DNA from: Candidatus Pantoea soli
Lineage (GTDB): Bacteria > Pseudomonadota > Gammaproteobacteria > Enterobacterales > Enterobacteriaceae
Assembly: GCF_007833795.1 (NCBI RefSeq)
Contig: NZ_CP032702.1
Coordinates: forward strand, 3,038,001-3,102,000
DNA: 64,000 bases
Direction: 5' to 3'
Shown one piece after another: positions 1-12,500 of this stretch; position 1 is the stretch's first letter; every line of letters starts with the position of its first letter. Position numbers and translations under genes: made by a program. The notes beneath the pieces are model-generated. The model did not search any database and was not told the origin of the DNA. It saw nothing but the letters and a program-made list of their open reading frames with translations.

Positions 1-1989
1 CTCGGTGTGATCGTCGAGTGATGCCGTCGGCTCATCCAGCAGCACAATGTTGGGATCGCGCAGCAGCATGCGCGCCAGCAGCAGCGACTGCCGCTGGCCG
101 CCGGAGAGCCCGACGCCGCCCTCCATCACCGGGTGATCCAGCCCCAGCGGCAGGCGGCGGATAAAGTCAGCGCCGCCGCTGACCGTCAGCGCGGCAAAAA
201 TTGCGTCATCGGTGGCGTGCGCCGCGCCCATGGTCAGATTTTCCCGCAGCGTGCCGTGGAACAGGCGGGCGTTCTGCGTCAGCAGCCCGACATTGCGCCG
301 CACATCGGCCACGTCAATCTGCGGCAGGCTGAGGTTATCCAGCCGCAGCTCGCCGCCCACCAGATCCATACCGCCCGCCATCGCCTGCAGCAGTGTGGAT
401 TTACCGGAGCCGTTGCGCCCGAGCACCGCCACCCGTTCGCCGGGCTGAATGGTCAGGGATTTGATGCGCAATGCCACGGTCAGGGAGTCGGTGTAATAGC
501 GGAACATGGCGTCGGTAAACTGATAGTGCCCAAACAGTACCGGACAGTGAATGCGCGTCTCCTCCTGGCTGTTTTCCACCGGCAGCGCCATCAGCGCGTC
601 CAGGCTGCTTTTTGCCGCTTTCACCTGCTGCCAGCGCGCCAGCACACCGCACAGCGTGGCCATGGGCGCAATCATGCGCGATGAGAGCAGCGAGGCCGCC
701 ACAATGGCACCGGTGGTGATATCACCGTCGATCACCATCGGCGCACCCACCACAATCACGGTAGCGTATACCAGGCCCTGCACCGTCACGCCCCAGCTGA
801 TCAGGGAATGCATCACCTTGCGCATCTCCACGCCGGACTGCGCGGTAATGCGGATATAGCTGTTCCACTGCTGCAGAAAACGGTCTTCCGCCTGCATCAG
901 CTTGATATCCTCCAGCCCCTGCACGCTCTCCACCAGAACCGCATTACGCAGCGTGGACTCTTTCAGGTTCTGCTGCGCCAGCTTTGCCAGTTTTTTCTGG
1001 CTCAGCAGCCCCGGCAGCACCATCAGCAGGACCGCCACCGGCGCGATCCACGCCAGCTGCGGCGCAATGATCGCCATGACCAGCATAAACAGCAGGAAAA
1101 ACGGCATATCCACGATGGCCGTCACTGTGGTGGAGGTCACCATTTCGCGGATCGCTTCCAGCTCGCGCAGCTGGGAAATAAAGGTGCCGGTAGAGCGCGG
1201 TATAACGCTGTTGCGCAGCCGCAGCGCGTGTCCGAATACGCGGTCCGAGACGCGCATATCCGCGCGTTTCCCCAGCAGATCGGTGACGTGATCGCGCCCG
1301 ACGCGCAGAATATAGGTAAACACCACCGAGATGATCACGCCGATATAGAGCACATAAAGCGTGGGATAAGACTGCGCCGGAATCACCCGGTCATACACCT
1401 GCATAGAGAAGATAATGCCCACCAGCGCCAGCAGGTTGATCAGGAACGCCCCGAGCATCACATAGCCGTAAGGGCGCAGATCGTGCAGCACCAGACGGCG
1501 CAGCCAGTCGGCTTTCACCGGTTTCAGATAGCGATCCACCCGGCTGTCGCGCGCGGCGCTAACCGGGCGCAGTGCGGCGGTGTAGCGAATCGCCGGCAGC
1601 AGCGTCGCCAGCGCCAGCGGGGCCGGCTGCTCCTCGCCGGCGAAGTGCACACGCACTTCATCCTCTCCGTCAAAACTGGTGATCACGCCGACCTGTCCAT
1701 CGGCCAGCTCCACCGCCAGCGGCAGCCGCCAGCGGGTGATTTCCTGATTGTTCTCCTGGTAAAACTGCAGCGACAGACCGGCCTGACGTGCCAGATGGCG
1801 CAACGCTTTATCGCGCGTCTGCCTGCCCTGCCACTCGCTGGCGGCCATGATCATGCCCGGCGAACAGGGCAGGCGGTAGTGCGTGGCGATGAGAATAATG
1901 GCCGTGGCCCAGCCGTTGAGCGGCATCTGGCCGCCGCTGGCGCTGTCGGCGCGGCCCTCAGGCCCGTCGGGAAGCGATAATTGCGTCAT
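1..1989 (-). CDS. Type I secretion ABC transporter, LapB/RtxB type (partial, C-terminus off the window)
   Basis: Inner-membrane ATPase-permease that would drive export of the adjacent giant adhesin together with the TolC-type protein and a membrane-fusion protein presumably lying beyond the left edge. The reading frame stays open from the ATG at 1989 to the window edge, about 663 codons. Domains in order: an N-terminal C39-peptidase-like region (about residues 20-140) in which I see no catalytic Cys-His arrangement, as in LapB-type exporters; a six-helix transmembrane domain (about 155-450); and an ATPase domain with Walker A GRNGSGKST near residue 523, signature LSGGQ near 626 and Walker B IVLLDEP near 640. 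The start overlaps the stop of the TolC-type gene by four bases (ATGA), which suggests translational coupling. The specific substrate is inferred from position. Confidence 0.93.
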   Translation of the reverse strand, partial: MTQLSLPDGPEGRADSASGGQMPLNGWATAIILIATHYRLPCSPGMIMAASEWQGRQTRDKALRHLARQAGLSLQFYQENNQEITRWRLPLAVELADGQVGVITSFDGEDEVRVHFAGEEQPAPLALATLLPAIRYTAALRPVSAARDSRVDRYLKPVKADWLRRLVLHDLRPYGYVMLGAFLINLLALVGIIFSMQVYDRVIPAQSYPTLYVLYIGVIISVVFTYILRVGRDHVTDLLGKRADMRVSDRVFGHALRLRNSVIPRSTGTFISQLRELEAIREMVTSTTVTAIVDMPFFLLFMLVMAIIAPQLAWIAPVAVLLMVLPGLLSQKKLAKLAQQNLKESTLRNAVLVESVQGLEDIKLMQAEDRFLQQWNSYIRITAQSGVEMRKVMHSLISWGVTVQGLVYATVIVVGAPMVIDGDITTGAIVAASLLSSRMIAPMATLCGVLARWQQVKAAKSSLDALMALPVENSQEETRIHCPVLFGHYQFTDAMFRYYTDSLTVALRIKSLTIQPGERVAVLGRNGSGKSTLLQAMAGGMDLVGGELRLDNLSLPQIDVADVRRNVGLLTQNARLFHGTLRENLTMGAAHATDDAIFAALTVSGGADFIRRLPLGLDHPVMEGGVGLSGGQRQSLLLARMLLRDPNIVLLDEPTASLDDHTE

Positions 1990-3440
1990 GGCTGAATCTC
2001 CACGGACTGAATACGTTGATTATTCAGCGCAAACGCCGACCGCATCTGCCCGGTGCTGTATAAGCAATCAAGCTGCAGTGAGCGTAACTGACTGATGGTT
2101 TGCTGCAGGGTAAAGCGGGTCTGGAACACTTCCTGCTCGGCGTTCAGCACGTCAAGCAGCGGGCGGGTGCCCAGCTGCAGATACTGATCCTGATAGAGCT
2201 GCTGGGTCTTCTCGCCCAGCTGCTGCTGGCGGCTCATGATGGCAAGGCTTTGCGACAGGCTCAGCGCTTCATTCTGCGATTCACTCAGCTGCTGGCGTGC
2301 TTTCAGCCGGGCAGAGTTCACCGCCGCGTTGGCCGCCTGCAGTGCGCTGGCGGCGGCATCGCGCGCAGCGGTAATGCCGCCGCCCTGATAGAGCGGCATC
2401 TCCACTTTGACAAACGCCTGATACTGCGTGCGATCCAGCGTGTCACTGCCGGAATAGTGGTTATTGAGGTAGTGCGTCACCTGCGGTTCAAGGGAGATGG
2501 TCGGCAGATTCTGCGCATTGGCGTTGTCCAGTTTGGCCTGCGCCTGGCTGGCCTGCGCCCAGGCTGCCAGCACCGCCGGATTGTTTTTATCATCAGCGCG
2601 GCCCGCCGCGCAGGCGCGCGTCAGCGTCACCGGAAATTCATCACTGACCTGCCTGATCTGCGGCCAGCCGAGGTAGGTTGCCAGCGTGGCGCGCCAGCGA
2701 TCCAGATTGGCCTGATACTGCGTCAGCGTGGTCCGTGCGCCTTCAATGCGCGCATCGGTCTGCGTGGCATCAGAAAGCGAAGCGGCACCTTCTTCATTAC
2801 GCTGCCGTGCCAGCTCGCCGATTTTGCCCAGCGCCGCCAGCTGATCCTGCGCGATCTTCACCAGCCGCTGATAACCCTGCACTTCCACCAGCGCGGCGGC
2901 GGTGTCATGCGCCACGGTATCAATGCTCACCAGTACATTGGCCTGCTCCTGCGCCACGCCGGCTTCGGCTGAGCGCACGGAACTGCTGACTTTGCCGAAA
3001 TCGTACAGCATCTGTGATACCGATAAGACAAAGGACGGGCTGAAGCCTTTTTCCCGATAGGTATTGCTGTAGCCGTTGTTCATACCGGCACTGATCTGCG
3101 GATAGTATTTGGCTTTTGCCACATCCACCTGACTGGCCTGCTCCAGCAGCCGGCCGATGGCCTGCGCAATGTCCGGATGCCACTGCACTGCCCGCTGCAC
3201 TGCCTGATTGAGGGTTAAGGTATCCGGCAGCGTGACCAGCGCGGGCTCCGCCACCTGGCCGGTTAAAGCGGGAAGATCCTGCTGCTGTTGCGCCAGCTCC
3301 TGTGAGGTGATGCGTCCGGCGCGCGTCAGGGCGTCACTGGCGGCGTAAAGCGAAGTCGTGTGAAAAAAAACGAGGCCCGCGCAGAGTGCGCTGAGCTTAC
3401 AGGTACGGCGAGAGAGTGCGCCTGATTGCATCAGATCCAT
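1986..3440 (-). CDS. TolC-family outer-membrane channel of the type I secretion system
   Basis: Outer-membrane and periplasmic tunnel protein for type I secretion (BapB/LapE/TolC family). From the ATG at 3440 it has 484 residues, beginning with a basic stretch and a hydrophobic signal segment ending near SLYAAS, then two long alpha-helical, Gln- and Ala-rich halves typical of the outer-membrane efflux protein fold. The open frame extends upstream to a GTG at 3506, but that start lacks a ribosome site and would put 22 extra residues before the signal peptide; the ATG at 3440 has a weak GGTGGA about 8 bases upstream and is preferred. It starts shortly after the adhesin stop and overlaps the ABC transporter start by ATGA, so the three genes appear to be one transcription unit. 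Confidence 0.92.
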   Translation of the reverse strand: MDLMQSGALSRRTCKLSALCAGLVFFHTTSLYAASDALTRAGRITSQELAQQQQDLPALTGQVAEPALVTLPDTLTLNQAVQRAVQWHPDIAQAIGRLLEQASQVDVAKAKYYPQISAGMNNGYSNTYREKGFSPSFVLSVSQMLYDFGKVSSSVRSAEAGVAQEQANVLVSIDTVAHDTAAALVEVQGYQRLVKIAQDQLAALGKIGELARQRNEEGAASLSDATQTDARIEGARTTLTQYQANLDRWRATLATYLGWPQIRQVSDEFPVTLTRACAAGRADDKNNPAVLAAWAQASQAQAKLDNANAQNLPTISLEPQVTHYLNNHYSGSDTLDRTQYQAFVKVEMPLYQGGGITAARDAAASALQAANAAVNSARLKARQQLSESQNEALSLSQSLAIMSRQQQLGEKTQQLYQDQYLQLGTRPLLDVLNAEQEVFQTRFTLQQTISQLRSLQLDCLYSTGQMRSAFALNNQRIQSVEIQP

Positions 3441-3513
3441 CGATTGTCCACCAGTCAAAATAGAGAAAGGGGCACATCCTGTGCCCGTCACGCTTCCCTG
3501 CTTCACAGCACCA

Positions 3514-6500
3514 CTATGCCGTGTGGTTCTGGTGCGGTTGCTGCAGCAGTTCCTCCAGTGAAACGTTCACGCCTTCCAGCGTGATCAGCTGAGTACTGCT
3601 CCAGGCGGTGCCGCTGCCGTCACGGTCAATTGAGAGCACGGTATTGCCATCTGAAGTATGGTCCACTTTCACGAAATCATTAATATTACTTGTGGAATCA
3701 TTCCAGCCGATGAGCAGATCGCTGATGTCGATCTTGTCCCCCTGAGCGACGTTAAAGTCGGTCCAGGTGTCATGCCCGTTGCCCCCGGTACTGTCTGCTG
3801 CGCTCAGCAGGTGATAGACCAGCGTATCTGCGCCGGCACCGCTGGTAATGGTGTCGTCGTAGACGCTGCTGGTCAGTGCGTCAGCCCCGCTGGTGCCCGT
3901 GATCGTCGGGTGCAGCTCAATGGTGAAGCTGTGGCTCGTCAGGCTGCCATCGTTGCCCGCCAGCGTGTAGCTGAACACCTCTTTATGCGTGATGTTTTGC
4001 ACATTCACATCCGCATTCAGGTTATAGGTGTAGCTGCCGTTCGCGGCGACATGCAGGGTACCGAACTCACCGGCAACCGCCGTGGTGCCCAGTTTACTGA
4101 CGGTGGTGGAATCCCCCAGTTCATTAGTGATGATTAACGTTCCACTGTGCGAGGCCGACGCATCGGCCCAGACGGTGCCGCTGGCATCATGCGCGGTATC
4201 GCTGCTTTCCACCGCCAGGCTGCTGACGGCAAACAGCGTTGCCGCCGGGCCGTTATGCAGGTTTACGGTGAGCGTGGCCGAGGTCACGGCGCCGCTGGCA
4301 TCCCGCACCGAATAGGTGAAGGTATCCGCCGCCGGCAGCGTGTCGATATTCAGACCAGCCTTCAGCGCATAGGTATACGCCCCCTTCGCATCAATGGTCA
4401 GCGTGCCCCAGGTGGTGTTGATCACCGTATTGCCGCTGGCCGCCACCGCGCTGCTGCCGACGGCGGTGACCGACGTCCCGGCCGGAATGGTGCCTGCCAC
4501 CGAACTGGTGTCGTTGGTCAGCAGGTTACCGGTGACCGTTGCCGCCACGGTCACTGCCAGCGTGGTGTAATCTGACACCGTACTGACGGTGGTGGTCGGC
4601 AGCACGCTGATGTTGGTGTTGGCCGCCACCACGACCGCATAGGTGCCGGTGCCCAGCCCGCTGTAGGTTACGTTCGCGCCCTTCAGCGTCCCGATGGTCA
4701 GCAGCGCATTGATGTAGTTGGCCTGCGAACTGACCAGCACCCACGAACCGTTCGCCTGCTGCTCATACAGGTTGAGCGAATAGTTCGCCGCCACACCCAC
4801 GCTGGTCACCGAGCCGTTCAGCGTCACGGTGCGCGTATCGTCAGGACCGACGGTAAACAGATAGGCGTTGCCGTTGTTGATGACGCTGGCGTTCAGCACG
4901 GTTCCCAGTCCCACCGTCAGCAGCGCCGTGTGTGAGGAGTTCACCGTGCCGTTGCTGACCGTGGCCTGAGACGTGCTGTAATCCACCTCACTGATATCGC
5001 TGGTGGCCACCACGCGGATGGCGCCAGTCAGCGACGCACCCGGCGATACGTTGCCGGCGCGATCCGCCTGCGTCACCGTCAGGGTTGCGCCGGTGGTCTG
5101 CGCGGTGCTGAGATTCACCGACCAGCTACCGCTGCTGCCCACGGTGGCACTGCCCAGCAGGTTCCCGCTGGCATCCCGCACCGACACCGTGGCGTTGGCT
5201 TCGCCGCTGCCGCTCACCAGCGTACCTGCGCTGTTGATGCTCAGGCCGGTGACGGCGGTTGGTACCACGGTATCAATGTTGATGGTGGCGCTGCTGTTAC
5301 CGGTGCTGACGTTACCGGCCGCATCGGTCACGGTGGTGCTTAACGTATGCGCCCCGTTTGCCAGTACGCCAGTGGTGAAGCTCCAGGCGCCGTTGCTGTC
5401 TGCGGTAACCGTGCCCAGCGCGGTGCTGCCATCAAAGATGGTGACAATCGCGCCGGCTTCGGTGGTACCGCTCAGCGTCGGCGTGGTATCGCGGGTGAAT
5501 CCGCCATTGCTCACCGTCACCGGCGTCGTGCCGCTGTCATCGGTCAGGGTGAAGGCCGTGGCTGCCGGTGCCACATTATCAATGCGCAGCGTGGTGCTGA
5601 CCGCCGGGCTGGTATTCCCGCCGGCGTCGGTTTGCGTCACGCTGAGGGTGTGACTGCCGTTACCCAGTACCGGCGTGATAAAGCTCCAGTTACCGTTGCT
5701 GCCGACAATCGCCGTGCCCAGCACCGTGCCGTTCTCACTCACGGTGACGCGTGCGCCCACTTCCCCGCTTCCGGTCAGCAGCGGCGTGGTGTCGTTGGTC
5801 AGCCCGTTATTCGGGATGGTGACCGCCGTGCTGCCGTTGTTGTTTGCTGCCTGCAGGTTGGTCACCGCCGCCGGTGCCACCGAGTCAATAACCACGGTGG
5901 CGGAGGTGGTGCCGCTGACGTTGCCGGCCACATCGGTGACGGTCACGCTCAGCGGATGCGATCCCTGACTCAGCACCCCGGTGGTGTAGCTCCAGGTGCC
6001 GTTGCCGGCCGCCAGCGTGCTGCCAATCAGCGTGCCGTTGTCATACACCGTGATGCGGCTGCCCGCCTCGGCGAGGCCGCTCAGCGTTGGCGTGGTGTCA
6101 CTGCTTACCCCGCCTGCCGGCACCACCGTGCTGGTGACATCATTGGTGATCACCAGCGTTGAGGTCGCCGGGGCCACCGTATCCACCGTGATCGCCACCG
6201 CCGGCGATGGCGCGCTGACGTTGCCGACCGCGTCACGCACCGTCACGCTCAGGGTATGTGGCCCGTTGCTGAGCGCAGCCGTGGTGAAGCTCCACGCGCC
6301 GCCGGCATCGGCGACCACTGACCCCAGCGCGGCATTGCCGTCGTACACCGTGACGATGCCGCCCGCTTCCGTTGTGCCGCTCAGCGTTGGCGTGTTGTCA
6401 TCGGTCACCGCGCCGCTGGTCAGCGCCCCCTGAATGCTGCCCACGTTATCGGTGACGGCAATCGCTGGCGTGGCTGGCGGTGTCGTGTCCACCGTCAGCG

Positions 6501-9500
6501 ACAGGCTGACCGGTGCACTGGTGTTGCCTGCCGCATCGGTGGCGGTGACGTTAAAGGTATGCGCGCCGTCCGCCCGGGCAGGCACGGTGTAGCTCCACGC
6601 GCCGTTGCTGCCCGCCACCACCGATCCCAGCACCGTCGTGCCATCGCTGATGGTGACCAGGCTGCCGGCCTCGGTTACACCCGAAAGTGCCGGCGTGCTG
6701 TCGCTGGTGACGCCGCCTGCGGCAATCGGAACCGGTGTGGTGCCGTTGTTATTGGCAGCGGCCAGCGTGATGGCCGGTGGGGTGGTGTCAATGATCACCG
6801 TGGCCGTCGTGGCCGCGCTGACGTTGCCCGCCGGATCGGTCACCGTGACGCTCAGCGGATGGCTGCCCGGCTGCAGTGCGGCGGTGGTGTAAGTCCAGTT
6901 ACCGCTGCCGCCGACCGTCAGGCTCGCCACCTGGCCGCTGTTGCTGTCGCGGATGGTGACCAGGCTGCCTGCCTCCGCTGTACCGCTCAGGGTAGGCGTG
7001 GTGTCATTGGTCGTGCCGCCATTCGGTACCACCGTGCCCGTGACATCGTTGGTGACCACCAGGGTGGACGCCGCCGGTGGCACCGTATCCACCACCACGG
7101 TCGCCGCGGCTGAACGGGCGCTGACGTTGCCGGCGGCATCCGTCACCGTCACGCTCAGTGCATGCGTGCCGTTGGCCAGCACCGGTGAAACGAAGCTCCA
7201 CGCGCCGGTGCCACCGGCCAGCGCGGTGCCCAGTACGGTATTGCCGTCATACACTGTCACAATGCCGCCGGCTTCCACGCCGGTGCCGCTCAGGGTTGGC
7301 GTGGTGTCACTGGTTGCGCCGCCAGTCGGTACAACCGCACCGGTCACGTCATTGGTGACGATCAGGTTTGGCGCACTGGCTGGTGCCGTGGTATCCACGA
7401 TCAGTGACGTGGTGAGCGGCGTGCTAATGTTGCCTGCCGCATCCTGTGCCGTGACGCTGAAGCTATAGCTGCCTTCAGCCAGCGCGCTGGTGGTGTAGCT
7501 CCAGTTGCCGCTGCTGCCGGTCACCACCGAGCCGATCGCCGTCCCGTTCTGGCTGATCGTCACCAGGCTACCGGCTTCCGCCGTGCCGCGCAGGACAGGC
7601 GTGGTGTCGCTGGTGCTGCCGCCATTGGCAACGGCAACCAGTGTCGGGCCATTGTTGTTGAACGCGCCAAGCGTAATCGCCGGAGCCGCCGTGTCCACCA
7701 CCACCGTTGCCGTGCTGGCGGCGCTGACGTTACCGGCCGGATCGGTCACCGTGACGCTGACCGGATGCACGCCGTCGTTCAGCGCGGCACTGGTGTAACT
7801 CCAGGCACCGCTCTGCTGAACCGTGAAGCTGGCGACCGCGCCACCATTCACGCTGACCGTCACCAGACTGCCGGCTTCCGCCGTGCCGCTCAGGGTTGGC
7901 GTGTTGTCGCTGGTGCTGCCGCCGTTCGGCACCAGCGCGCCGGTGATGTCATTCGTGATAGCCAGCGTCGAGGCTGCAGGCGCAACGGTGTCAACATTCA
8001 GGGTGACCGGCGTGGTGGCAGCGCTGACGTTACCGAACGTATCGGTGACGGTGACGCTAAGCGGATGTGCGCCATTGCTGAGGGCAGCCGGGGTAAATTC
8101 CCACGCCCCGCCGCTACCGGCGACCACCGAGCCCAGCAGCGTGCTGCCATCGTACACGCTGACAATATAGCCCGCCGCCGTGGCGGTGCCGCTCAGGGTT
8201 GGCGTGGTGTCATTGGTGAAGGCGTTATCGCTCAGGTTGCCTGTGACCGGCGAAACGTTATCGCTGATCGCCAGATCGGTGACCGGAGCCGGTGCCGCCG
8301 TGGCGACGCTGAACGCCAGCGTGGCCGGTGCGCTGACATTGCCCGCGGCATCGGTGGCGGTCACGCTCAGCGTGTGTGCGCCGTCTGCCAGCACTGAACT
8401 GGTGATGCTCCACTGACCGCTGCTGCCCACCGTCACCGAGCCCAGCACCGTACCGTTTTCGCTCAGGGTGATGCGCGAGCCGGGTTCCGCGCCGCTGCCG
8501 CTGATCACTGGCGTATTGTCGTTGGTGGTGCTGCCTGCACCAATCGCCGTCGCCACGTTGCCATTGTTATTCGTGGCAGCCAGGTTAACCGGCTGGGCCG
8601 GCGCCACGCTGTCGACCGTGATGACGCTGGCGGACGAGAAGGCGCCAGCGTTACCGGCAGTATCCGTCACCTGCGCCCGCAGCACGTGGTTGCCTTCATC
8701 CAGCGGCGTGCCTGGCGTGAAGCGCCAGTTGCCGCTGGCATCGGCCACGACCGAGCCAATCGCCACGCTGCCATCAAACAGGGTGATCAGACTGCCAGGC
8801 TCCGACGCGCCGGTGAGGAGCGGCGTGCTATCGCTGGTGACGCCGTTGCTGACGATCGGGGTGCCCTGATCGTTACTGACCACCAGCGTTGAGGCGGCCG
8901 GGGCCACGGTATCAACGGTAAAGGTGACGGTCGCCGAGCGCGCACTCACGTTGCCGGCGGCATCGGTCACGATCGCACTCAGCGCGTGTGCGCCCTGACT
9001 CAGCACCGGTGACTGGAAGCTCCAGGCTCCGGTGGCCGAGGCCGTCACGCTGCCCAGCACGGTGTTGCCTTCGTAAACCGTGACCAGGCTATTCGCTTCT
9101 GCCGTACCGGTTATCGCCGGCGTGCTGTCGTTGGTGATGCCGTTCAGATCAATCGGCACATTACTGCCGGAACTGTTGTTATTTGCCACCAGATCCAGCA
9201 CCACTGCCGGTGCCGTGGTATCCACCGTCAGGGTAAAGGGTGCCGAAGCCGCCCCGCCGTTCACCGTATAGGTAATGACGTTCGCGCCTTCACTCAGGCC
9301 AGCCGGGGTGACGCTCCACTGCCCGTCACTGCCCACGACCGCAGAGCCAACGGCAACATCATTCGCCAGCACGGTAATCAGCTCACCAGCCGTTGCCTGG
9401 CCGCGCACGACCGGCGTCGCGTCGCGGGTGACCGCGCCGTCAGCCAGTGTGACCAGGCTGCTGCCGCTGTCATCCAGCACCTCCAGTGTACTGGTGGTCG

Positions 9501-12500
9501 GTGGCAGCGGAGCCTGTACATTCACGGCAAAGGCATCGCTGGCCGCCCCGACGTTCCCCGCCAGATCGGTCACCACCACCGTAAAGCTGTGGCCACCGTT
9601 ACTCAGCGGCTGGGTGGTAAAGGTCCAGCCGCTGGCGGTAGCCGTGGTGGTGGCAATCAGCGTACCGCCATCATAAAGCGCGACCTGCTCGCCTGTGACC
9701 GCCGCGCCAGCCAGCGTAAGGGTGTTATCCGCGGACGTGGCATCCGCTGCCAGCGCGCCGTCATCGTTGCTGACCTGCAGTCCGCTCAGCGCGATTCCCG
9801 CCGGTGCCACGGTGTCCACGGTGACGCTGATCGGCCCGGTTTCGGTACTGACATTGCCGGCGGCATCCGTTACCGACACGCTGAAGGCATAGGTGGCGTC
9901 AGGCAGCTGGGCCGATTCATAACGCCAGATGCCGTCCTCATTGACCGTCGTGGTGGCGACGATGTCGCCATTCTGGATCAGGTTAATGGTGGTGCCCGCC
10001 ACGCCGGTGCCGCGCAGCACGGGCGTGCTGTCATTTGTGAAGCCATTAGTGACCTGATACGCCGTGGCATTGGCGTTGCTGAAAACGCCAAAGCTCAGCA
10101 CCGGATCGGGATTCACCGTGTTCACCGTCAGGTTAAACGGTGTGGTGGCGCTGATGTTGCCCGCCTCATCCGTCACCGTCACGTTCAGCGTATGCGCCGT
10201 GTTACTCAGTGCCGGCGTGGTAAAGCTCCAGTTGCCGTCAGCGTCAGTACGCACGGATCCCAGCGGCGTGCCCGTAGTGGCACCATCGTAAATGGTCACG
10301 ATGCTGCCGGCCTCCGCCTGGCCGCTCAGTAGCGGGCTGGGGTCGTTGGTGACACTGCCGCTGCCCAGGGTGACCGGGGCATCCGGATCGTTGTCATTCT
10401 GCACCAGCAGCGCCGTAACCGGCTCCGGCGCGGTGGCGTCAACCTGAATCACATACGCGGCCGAGACGTCGCTGACGTTTCCGATTTCATCGGTCACGGT
10501 CACGGTCAGTGAATGCTGCCCATCGCTCAGCTGCGGAGAGACAAGACTCCAGGCACCGTCCGCGTTCGCCTGCACGGTTCCCAGCAGCACGCCATTGTTG
10601 TAGACCGAGACGGTGCTGTTGGCTTCCGCTGAACCGCTGATTAGCGGCGTGTTATCCCGGGTAAAGGCGTTGAAATTGATCGCCGTATCATTGGCGCCGC
10701 TGTTATCAAACACCGCGAAAGTCGCCACCGCTGGCGGCACAGCGTCCACCGTGAAGGTAATATCTGTCGCCGCAGCCGCGCTGTTACCGGCCGCATCGCT
10801 GGCGGTGACGCTCAGCGTATGGGTGGCGCTGCTCAGCGTGGGCACGCTAAAGCTCCACTGACCGTTACCGCCGGTCACCACCGAGCCGATGACGTTGCCG
10901 TCACTGCGGATAAACACCGTACTGCCGGCTTCCGCGGTGCCGCTCAGCACCGGGGTCGCATCCCCGGTAAGGGAGCCAGCGCTAATCTCCTCTCCATTGC
11001 TGTCGTTGGTCAGTGCGGTGATCGCCACGGCCGGTGGCGTGCTGTCCACCACCAGGCCAATGGTAACCGGTGCGCTCACGTTGCCTGCGCTGTCGGCGCT
11101 GGTCACGCTCAGACTATGTTGTCCATCGCTCAGCGTATTGCTGGTGAGGCTCCACAGTCCGTTGCTGCCCACCAGCACGCTGCCCAGCACGTTGCCGCTT
11201 TCGTCCGTTACCGTCACGGTGGTGCCGGCTTCGGCGGCCCCGCTGACGGCTGGCGTGCTGTCGTTGGTCAGCGCGCCGTCGGCAATCGGTGTGTTGCTGC
11301 TGGTGTTCTGCAGCGCAAGGTTGGTCACCGGTGCCGGCACCACGGTATCAATGACAACGTTGACCACGCTGCTGGCGGCGCTGGTATTGCCGGCGGCGTC
11401 AGTCACGGTGACATTGAAGTTCCAGGTGCCGTCATTGAGCAGGGGATCATACCGCCAGTTGCCGTCGGCATCTGCCAGCACGGTGCCCAGCGGCGTAATA
11501 CCGTCAAAAATGGTGATGATGCTGTTTGCCTCGGCGCTGCCCACCAGATGCGGTGAGCTGTCAGCGATGGTGCTGCCCGGGGCGATAACGCCTTCGTTGT
11601 CATTGCGCAGCTCAAGGCCGGTTGCGGTGCCCGGGGCCACGGTGTCAACCGTAAAGCTGACGCTGCGGTCATCGCTGACGTTGCCGGCGGCATCGCGGGC
11701 GGTGGCGGTCAGGGTATAGGTGCCCTGATCCAGCGCCGCCGGGGTAAAGCTCCATGCGCCGCTGCTGCCAGCTACCACGCTGCCCAGCACCACATCGCCA
11801 TTCTGAATGGTGACGATGCTGCCCGCGTCGGCCTGGCCGGTCAGTTCAGGGGTAGTATCGCGGGTCGCGCCGTCAGCGGCAACCGGCACCAGCGTGCCAT
11901 CCTCGTTGCTGTTGACCGTCAGTGCCGTGACGGCGGCAGGCGGCACGGTATCCACGGTGATCGTGACCGCATCCGAGCGCGCACTGACATTCCCCAGCGT
12001 ATCGGCCACGGTGATGCTCAGAGCATGGCTGCTCTCCGCCAGCGCAGAGGGCGTGAAGCTCCATGCGCCGCTGCTGGCATCGGCCACCGCCGAGCCCAGC
12101 ACGGTATCGCCGTCGTAAATCGTGACCAGACTGCCCGCTTCCACCGTGCCGCTCAGTGCCGGCGTCGGGTCATTGGTGAAGCCATTATCCGGCACCGTCA
12201 CCGGGGCCGGGCCGTTGTTGTTGCTGACCACAAACGGCGTCAGCACCGGCGCGGTGGTATCCACCGTCAGGGCCAGCACATTACCCGCTGCGCTGACATT
12301 GCCGGCGGCATCGGTGGCGGTAGCACTCAGGGCGTGCGCGCCCTCGGCCAGCGGTGTCGCCGGCACAAAGCGCCAGCTGCCATCCCCCGCGCTGGCGACC
12401 ACAGAACCGATCGCCGTGTCGCCATCATAGAGGGTGACCAGGCTGCCGGGTTCCGCGCTGCCTGAGAGCGTCGGCGTGCTGTCGGTGGTGGCATCCGTCA

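Noticed and set aside
808..1980. 390-codon plus-strand open frame
   Set aside because: It is the antisense shadow of the ABC transporter gene, whose frame has clear Walker and signature motifs; the shadow is Arg-, His- and Gln-rich with no recognisable domain.
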